In this document: piece by piece, positions 58,637-64,000 of the stretch
How positions within the stretch are numbered: the stretch's first letter is position 1
Layout: each line of letters begins with the position of its first letter
From: Tistrella mobilis
GTDB taxonomy: Bacteria; Pseudomonadota; Alphaproteobacteria; Tistrellales; Tistrellaceae
Reading direction: 5' to 3'
Assembly (NCBI RefSeq): GCF_041468085.1
Contig: NZ_CP121015.1
Location: 310,001 to 374,000, forward strand
Length of the DNA: 64,000 bases
Position numbers and translations under genes: made by a program
The notes under the pieces: generated by a model
Seen by the model: only the letters and a program-made list of their open reading frames with translations
The model's database searches: none
What the model was told of the DNA's origin: nothing

Positions 58637-59869
58637 ATGGCCCGACCCCAGGATACCCGCCTTTCCACGCCCGCCGACGCACCGGCGCAGCCGCGGCTTC
58701 TGACCGCGCTGCTGGTGACCATGGCGGTGCAGATGGTTTCAACCGGCGGGGCGCTGGCGCTGTCGACCATCGCACCGATCGCGGGTGCCGCCCTGAACGT
58801 CGCCCCATCCCTGGTCGGATTTCAGGTCAGCCTGGTCTATCTGGCCGCCGCCATCACCTCGGTCATGGCCGGGGGCATCGTGCGGCGCTTCGGCCCGGCC
58901 CGGGCGTCGCAGATCAGCATGGCCACCTTCGTGATCGCGCTGCCGGCCTTCGGGTCGGGCAGCCTGCCGCTGATGGCCGCCGCCGCGCTGGTCGCCGGTT
59001 TCGGCTACGGGCTCAACAACCCGGCCGCCTCTCAGATCCTGGTCCGGGTGACCCCCGAAGGGCGGCGCAACACGGTGTTCTCGCTCAAACAGGCGGGAGT
59101 GCCGCTGGGTGGGGTGACGGCGGGGCTCGCCTTCCCGGCGATGGCGGTGGCACTGGGCTGGCAGACGGGGCTGTGGCTGGCCACGCTGGCGCCGCTCGCG
59201 CTCATCCTGGTGCTCCAGCGCCTGCGCCCGGCCTGGGATGCCGATCGCGAGCCGGGGGCCCGGATCGCGCAGGACTGGATGCAGGGGCCGCGCCTGACGC
59301 TGCGCGAGGCGCCGCTCAGGGCGCTGGGCCTGCTGGGCCTGCTCTATTCCATGCTCCAGCTGTCGCTCTCCACCTTCACCGTGGTGATGCTGGTCACCGA
59401 ACATGGCTGGTCGCCGGTGGCGGCGGGCAGCGCGCTGGCGCTGATCCAGGCCTCGGGCGCCCTCGGCCGGGTGATCTGGGGCTTCCTGGCCGACCGGCTG
59501 GGGGCGGGGTTCCTGGTTCTGGCGATCGTGGGCGCGATCTCGGGCGCCGGCGCCCTCGCCATCGGGCCGGCGGCGGCGGCCGGCCCGGCGGTGCAGCTGG
59601 CCCTGCTCTGCCTGATCGGCAACACCACCAATGGCTGGAACGGCGTGATGCTGGCCGAAACCGCCCGCCGGGCGCCCGCCGGGCTGGTCGGCACCGTGAC
59701 CGGGGGCGTGCTGATCCTCACCTTCGGGGGCGTGGTGATCGGACCCGCCGGCTTCAGCGCGGTTCAGGGACTGGCCGGCAGCTATGCCGCCACTTTCGCC
59801 CTGTTCGGCCTGATTTCCATCGCCGGCGCGGCTTTCGCCTTTCGCGAGCATCTGCACAACCGGCGCTGA
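58637..59869 (+). CDS. MFS transporter (divergent from arsenic operon)
   Basis: 410-residue 12-helix carrier. The loop after helix 2 is G-G-I-V-R-R-F-G-P, a loop in the second half is W-G-F-L-A-D-R-L-G, and the late segment G-N-T-T-N-G-W-N-G-V-M-L-A-E is like that of the MFS gene at 28476. The two are related in pattern. The start at 58637 (M-A-R-P-Q-D-T-R-L) is used; a longer frame starts in the ars promoter. Its substrate is unknown, and the shared promoter region does not prove an arsenic role. Confidence 0.86.
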   Translation: MARPQDTRLSTPADAPAQPRLLTALLVTMAVQMVSTGGALALSTIAPIAGAALNVAPSLVGFQVSLVYLAAAITSVMAGGIVRRFGPARASQISMATFVIALPAFGSGSLPLMAAAALVAGFGYGLNNPAASQILVRVTPEGRRNTVFSLKQAGVPLGGVTAGLAFPAMAVALGWQTGLWLATLAPLALILVLQRLRPAWDADREPGARIAQDWMQGPRLTLREAPLRALGLLGLLYSMLQLSLSTFTVVMLVTEHGWSPVAAGSALALIQASGALGRVIWGFLADRLGAGFLVLAIVGAISGAGALAIGPAAAAGPAVQLALLCLIGNTTNGWNGVMLAETARRAPAGLVGTVTGGVLILTFGGVVIGPAGFSAVQGLAGSYAATFALFGLISIAGAAFAFREHLHNRR

Positions 59870-59947
59870 ATCGCCACACCCTCGACCGTCATTTTTCCAT
59901 CGCATTCTGCAATAAATAAACCACTGTTGGTTTTTCAAGAAGGGCGA

Positions 59948-59976
59948 TTGACACCCTTTCGGCTCAAATCTAACCT
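59948..59976 (+). promoter_or_regulatory. Candidate promoter of the Hint-domain gene
   Basis: TTGACA and TAACCT are separated by 17 bp, about 120 bp before the start codon of the Hint-domain gene. The -35 element is perfect and the -10 element matches four of six positions. Confidence 0.4.
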
Positions 59977-60019
59977 TTCACGCAATAATCCTATAAGTGG
60001 GAACGAGCCTGCCGACAGA

Positions 60020-60040
60020 CACGCCCGCCTTTCGGGCGTG
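60020..60040. promoter_or_regulatory. Hairpin in leader of the Hint-domain gene
   Basis: CACGCCCG and CGGGCGTG form an 8-bp stem with loop CCTTT in the predicted 5' untranslated region. It lies 53 bp before the ATG and could affect translation or be a weak terminator for the MFS gene upstream. Confidence 0.4.
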
Positions 60041-60093
60041 AACGGGTATGCTCGCTCCCGATTTCGGGACAACAGGGGGAAGGGGATCGGATC

Positions 60094-61827
60094 ATGACCA
60101 TGCGGATGGCGCCGGTCGGCGTGGACCGTTTCGGCCGCACGGCCGAAGCTATGACGGCAGAACAGGCAGATGTCTTCCAGACGGTGACGCGCGAAGCCGC
60201 GGCCACCCCCAACGGCGTCATGTCGCTGGACATGCGCAACGAAACCCACCGCCGCTTCATCCTCGACCGCTTCGGCGGCGACGAGTATCTGGAAAAGTAC
60301 TTCCCCAGCACGCGCCAGCTGATCGAGGCCACCCGCCTTGCACATGACAGCCTGGGCGGGCCGCAGCCGAAGACGCTGCTGGAAACGGGCGGCGCACAGG
60401 ACGGCGTCTGGGTGCCGGCGGTTGCGATCACCTATCTGGGTGTCGAGCCGAACAGCAACCAGGTCTCCACCCAGGGCATCGTCACCCTGACCGGGCTTGC
60501 GACGGTGACGGCGCTGAACATCGTGCTCACCGACAACCATACCGGCCAGCCGATCGGCTCCAGCACCATCCCGCAGCAGTACAACAGCACCACCCAGGTG
60601 GTGGAGCTGACCTCCGCCGCCTCGGTGGTCGACGGCAAGATCGACGTCACTGCAACCATGTCGGCGGCCTATCTGCCCGCCGGTGCCACCATGGCCGATA
60701 TGGTGGTCGCCACGGCCGATCTGACCGGTGTCGATGCCATCGACACGCTGACCGTGATCGACCCCAACCACAACGCGCATCCCACCCGCGATTACATCAA
60801 GGTCGGCCTGAACCGCACCGACAACCAGGTCGCGGATTGCGACTATTACTACCAGTACGGCAATGACGGCTCGAAGCCGATCGTGGGCCTTGCGGTCAAC
60901 GGCTCGGCGACCCTGCTTCAGGGTTATACCGTCGCCCAGAACCCGAATTTCAACGGCAACTGCATCCTGTTCCGCCGCTCGGGCCAGGGTGACGGCGCCA
61001 CCCTCGCCTTCCCGTCCTCGGACATCCCCGGCCTGTGCTCGGGCGCGGGCGGCGCCATCAGCTGGGCGATCGGCCCCGACTGGCTGAACGGCGCCCCCTG
61101 GGATCAGGGCCAGACCATCGATCTCGACTTCCTGCTGAATTTCAGCCTGTCGACCGGCGAAACCGCTTTCATCCGGGTGACCAGCGTGCCGCTGGGCGTC
61201 TCCACCCCGCCGGCCAATATCGGCATGGTCGCGCCGATCCAGTTCGTCTGGGGCTGTGTCGCCGCCGGCAGCCTGGTGCGGATGGCCGACGGCACGACCC
61301 GGCGGATCGAGACGCTGGCCGCGGGTGAACGGGTGGCCGACGGCATGGGCGGCAGCCTGCGCATCGCCGAGGTCTGGCGTGGCACCGAAGACAAGCCCAT
61401 GGTCCGGGTCGGCACCGCCAACGGGGCGGATGTGCTGCTGACCCACAACCACCCGGTGCCGACGGCGACCGGCGTGGTTCTGGCCGAAGCGCTGGAGATC
61501 GGCGCCCTGGTCACCACCGATCAGGGCCCGTCCGCGGTGACGCTGATCGAGCGGGCATCCCATGATGGCGAGGTCTTCAATCTGGACCTGCTGCCCGACG
61601 GCGCCGCAAGCCTGGCCGATATCGACGACGACGCGATCACCGGCTTCATCGCCGGCGGCATTCTGGTCGGCGACAACCGCATGCAGGCGGTCCATGCCGC
61701 GCGGGCGGCGCTGCCTGCCGACCTGCCCGACCCGGTCGAGATCCTGGGCGAAGGCTGGCGGCTGGACGTCACCAATGCCCGCCGGATCGCGGCGGGTCTG
61801 GCCCCGATCGCCCGCATCGGCGGCTGA
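60094..61827 (+). CDS. Hint-domain (hedgehog/intein-type) protein
   Basis: 577-residue protein. Residues 1-387 are a polar, beta-rich region with few recognisable motifs. The Hint module starts at C388 in W-G-C-V-A-A-G-S-L-V, then M-A-D-G-T-T-R-R-I-E-T-L, and the block B histidine in L-L-T-H-N-H-P-V (about 449-454). It closes near residues 520-528 (A-G-G-I-L-V-G-D-N), without the H-N-C end of a splicing intein. Such domains cut the N-terminal part off at the cysteine rather than splice it. There is no signal peptide. A GGGGGAAGGGG run lies before the ATG. The following gene is a large beta-repeat protein, possibly exported with it. Confidence 0.83.
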   Translation: MTMRMAPVGVDRFGRTAEAMTAEQADVFQTVTREAAATPNGVMSLDMRNETHRRFILDRFGGDEYLEKYFPSTRQLIEATRLAHDSLGGPQPKTLLETGGAQDGVWVPAVAITYLGVEPNSNQVSTQGIVTLTGLATVTALNIVLTDNHTGQPIGSSTIPQQYNSTTQVVELTSAASVVDGKIDVTATMSAAYLPAGATMADMVVATADLTGVDAIDTLTVIDPNHNAHPTRDYIKVGLNRTDNQVADCDYYYQYGNDGSKPIVGLAVNGSATLLQGYTVAQNPNFNGNCILFRRSGQGDGATLAFPSSDIPGLCSGAGGAISWAIGPDWLNGAPWDQGQTIDLDFLLNFSLSTGETAFIRVTSVPLGVSTPPANIGMVAPIQFVWGCVAAGSLVRMADGTTRRIETLAAGERVADGMGGSLRIAEVWRGTEDKPMVRVGTANGADVLLTHNHPVPTATGVVLAEALEIGALVTTDQGPSAVTLIERASHDGEVFNLDLLPDGAASLADIDDDAITGFIAGGILVGDNRMQAVHAARAALPADLPDPVEILGEGWRLDVTNARRIAAGLAPIARIGG

Positions 61828-61920
61828 TCCCAACCAACAGATCACGACGGACGACGACGCATCCCGCCGGCCCCATGGGGCCTGCGGGGTGCGCGGGCTT
61901 CTGCATCGGGGGAAGAGCGC

Positions 61921-64000
61921 ATGTCCACCGCCACCACGCCGGCCGCGCCGGTCATCTCGTCGGTTTCCTGCACCACCGGCGGCACCCGCCCGGTCTTCTC
62001 CCTGGCCTGGATCATCCAGCAGGGATACACCGGCCCGTTCACGATCATCGTGACGACCGCCGGCGGCACCGTCATCAACGGCACCGCATCGGGCATGACG
62101 CCCAATGGCGGCGTCTGGACGGCGGGCGAGGACATGAACGCCCAGACCACGATGTATTACATCCAGGTCGCCGTTCAGAGTGACCCGACCATCATCTCCG
62201 ACCGGGTGCCCCTGCTTTTCGCACCGGTCACCAACATCACCACCGCCTATGACGGCGTCACCCTGTCGGTCGGCTGGACGGCGGCCGCCTCGGCCATGCC
62301 GGCCGGCCAGACCCAGATCCGGCTGACCACCGGCGGCGGCTCGCAGGTCGCCTCGGTCACCTCGGGCACGGTCGCGCAATTCGTCGTCGCCCCCAATCTG
62401 CGCAAGGCCGGCGGCAGCTGGACCGTGAAGGTGACGCCGGTCTTCGACGTGTCGAACGGCCCGGTCAGCGACCCTGCCACGGTGCTCTACGCCCGGCCCG
62501 ACGTCACCGCGGTTGCGGTCGTCATCCCGCTTGAGACGGTCAACACCACCATCACGGTGTCGGGCACCGGCCTGCCGGACAGCGGCGATGTCTGGTTCAT
62601 CGCCAGTCTGCTGCAGGACGGGCGGACGATCACCACCACCGCGCCGATCGCCGGCACCCGGATCGGCACGCGCACCTGGCAGTTCCCCGCCGGTTTCGGC
62701 ATCGCGGCCGATCTGGCCCATGACTATGCCGTCACCGCGGCGCTGTCCTCCGCCACCGCCGGCACCGCCACCGGTCCCGACGGCAGTGCCATGGGGCTGG
62801 TGCTGCTGACGCCCATGATCGATGTCGTGACCACGGCCTCGGGCACCGACCGCACGGTCACGGTCACCGTGCTGCCACCGGCCGGCGACTGGCGGATCAG
62901 CGGCTCGGCGATCAGCGTGCTCGCCCCCGACGGCCAGCCGGTGACGGGTGGCCAGGCGTCGGGGACGGGCCTCACCCACAGCGTCACCCTGGCGGGCCTG
63001 ACCATCGGTGGCGCCTATACGGTGATCGCCGCCGCCTGCCGGGGCTCGTCCACCGGCCCCTATACCACCACCCGCCTGCCGCTGCTGACCTCAGCGCCCG
63101 CCCTTACCACCGCCAGCCTGGATGGCGGCGTGGTCACTGCCGCCTGGAACACCGTCGCCGATGCCGGTGTCACCGGCTACCGGCTCGACCTGGTCTCGGG
63201 CACCGGGGTGATGGCCTCGGGCAGCTTTAGCGGCGGATCGGGCAGCCTGACCGTGCCGCAGCTGCCGGCCGGCGACCAGGGGGCCGCCCCCTCTCTGGTG
63301 GTCACCGCGACGGGCAGCGGCACCACCGGCCGCACCACCGGCCCGGCCTCGGCCGCGCTGGCCCTGATCAGCGAGGCGGTGGCGGTAACCGGCATCGCCT
63401 TCCCGGCCGCCGGAGGCGACGTCACCGCCACCCTCAGCGCCGCCGGCCAGGGCGAGGACGGCTATGCGCTGGAACTCTGGAAGAACGGCACCCGCACGCA
63501 GGCACTGAGCAGCGCCACCACCGCCGTGACCGTGCCCGCCGCCGCCCTCACCGATCCGGCGAGCTATACCGTCCGCGGCCGGGCGACGCGGTCCAATGCC
63601 GCGGTCAAGGGGCCGTGGAGCGCGTTCACCCCGCTCGGCAACATCGCGCCGGCAGGCCTTGCCATCGCCTATGACGGCGCCACCGCCACCCTGTCCTGGC
63701 GGGCGGTGGAGGGGGCATCGGCCTATCTGGTGACCGGCATCCCGGGCTCTGGCGGCGTGCTGACCACGGCGCCGGCGCTCACCGCCGCCATCACCTATGC
63801 CAGCGACCAGAACCCGACCCTCAGCGTTCAGGCGATCACCGGCGTCACCACCGGCCCCGCCACCTCGGCCCAGGTCTTCGCCGCCGGCCTCTATCCGACC
63901 TTCGCCCAGGATACCGCCGCCGCGATCATTCCGGCGACCACGCCGGCGATGACCGCCTATCAGATCACCATCGGCCTGCCGCAGCTGTTCACCACCCCGC
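61921..64000 (+). CDS. Large repetitive beta-sandwich (fibronectin-III-like) protein, partial
   Basis: Open from ATG 61921 to the window end without a stop (at least 693 residues). It starts MSTATTPAAPVISSVSCTTG and consists of Thr/Ala/Gly/Val-rich beta-strand stretches of roughly 90-100 residues. Repeating cores of the type A-Y-D-G-V-T-L-S-V-G-W, L-D-G-G-V-V-T-A-A-W-N and A-Y-D-G-A-T-A-T-L-S-W resemble fibronectin type III or Ig-like modules. No signal peptide or catalytic motif is visible. It lies 93 bp after the Hint-domain gene on the same strand. Possible roles are adhesin or secreted structural protein; the far end would be needed to decide. Confidence 0.8.
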   Translation, partial: MSTATTPAAPVISSVSCTTGGTRPVFSLAWIIQQGYTGPFTIIVTTAGGTVINGTASGMTPNGGVWTAGEDMNAQTTMYYIQVAVQSDPTIISDRVPLLFAPVTNITTAYDGVTLSVGWTAAASAMPAGQTQIRLTTGGGSQVASVTSGTVAQFVVAPNLRKAGGSWTVKVTPVFDVSNGPVSDPATVLYARPDVTAVAVVIPLETVNTTITVSGTGLPDSGDVWFIASLLQDGRTITTTAPIAGTRIGTRTWQFPAGFGIAADLAHDYAVTAALSSATAGTATGPDGSAMGLVLLTPMIDVVTTASGTDRTVTVTVLPPAGDWRISGSAISVLAPDGQPVTGGQASGTGLTHSVTLAGLTIGGAYTVIAAACRGSSTGPYTTTRLPLLTSAPALTTASLDGGVVTAAWNTVADAGVTGYRLDLVSGTGVMASGSFSGGSGSLTVPQLPAGDQGAAPSLVVTATGSGTTGRTTGPASAALALISEAVAVTGIAFPAAGGDVTATLSAAGQGEDGYALELWKNGTRTQALSSATTAVTVPAAALTDPASYTVRGRATRSNAAVKGPWSAFTPLGNIAPAGLAIAYDGATATLSWRAVEGASAYLVTGIPGSGGVLTTAPALTAAITYASDQNPTLSVQAITGVTTGPATSAQVFAAGLYPTFAQDTAAAIIPATTPAMTAYQITIGLPQLFTTP

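Noticed and set aside
59935-62979. A 1014-codon minus-strand open frame opposite the Hint-domain and repeat-protein genes
   Set aside because: Composition is Gly/Arg/Asp/His-rich with no domain, and the plus strand carries clear coding sequence. It is an antisense shadow typical of high-GC DNA.

Overview
The window is high-GC DNA densely packed with short-gap operons. Its gene content (several TRAP and MFS importers, aromatic and CoA-thioester catabolism, IclR/LysR/MarR regulators) suggests a metabolically versatile alphaproteobacterium, perhaps of the Rhodospirillales/Tistrella type. The genus cannot be fixed from the sequence alone.

Layout. 1-2 kb: the start of an acyl-CoA synthetase, an HD-like/DUF6817 protein and a small nucleotidyltransferase. 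2.3-7.6 kb: peptide-modification locus 1, with two sulfotransferases, an HPr-kinase-like P-loop protein, two tiny 52-residue peptides inside an imperfect ~0.9 kb tandem duplication, two sulfotransferase gene remnants and a GT17-type glycosyltransferase. 7.7-16.2 kb: a complete salicylate -> gentisate -> fumarate + pyruvate pathway with its transporter and an IclR regulator. 16.5-19 kb: a LysR regulator and a methylmalonate-semialdehyde dehydrogenase. 19-28.5 kb: a MarR-controlled set containing an M20 amidohydrolase, a TRAP transporter, an oxidoreductase, a CoA ligase, a VOC protein and a thioesterase. 28.5-39.1 kb: an MFS/IclR pair and a nine-gene cluster whose content matches the itaconate/C5-dicarboxylate operon of Pseudomonas aeruginosa, with its own TRAP transporter. 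39.5-49.3 kb: GMC oxidoreductase, acetate:succinyl-CoA transferase-type enzyme, two MliC-like lipoproteins, old yellow enzyme, enoyl-CoA hydratase, acyl-CoA ligase, peroxiredoxin and AraC regulator. 49.3-53.9 kb: peptide-modification locus 2, a six-gene operon of a 49-residue peptide, two methyltransferases, a PqqD-like protein, an HPr-kinase-like protein and an O-GlcNAc-transferase-like protein. 54-60 kb: a serine hydrolase, an arsenate/organoarsenical module (ArsR-ArsC fusion, GAPDH, ArsJ) and an MFS transporter. 60-64 kb: a Hint-domain protein followed by the first part of a large repetitive beta-sandwich protein.

The most interesting observation is that three very small peptides, too short for routine gene calling, share one architecture at two separate loci: a leader with W-x-R-P-V-x-R, an E-T motif just before a short C-terminal core, a D-G-x-C motif in the core, and a C-terminal serine. 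Each locus also encodes an HPr-kinase-like protein. Peptides A and B resemble lasso-peptide precursors (T at -2, G at core position 1, D at core position 8), but no lasso cyclase or leader peptidase is present in this window. They are therefore best described as candidate RiPP precursors of a family with phosphorylation, sulfation, methylation or glycosylation tailoring. That reading is inference and needs the comparisons given in the findings.
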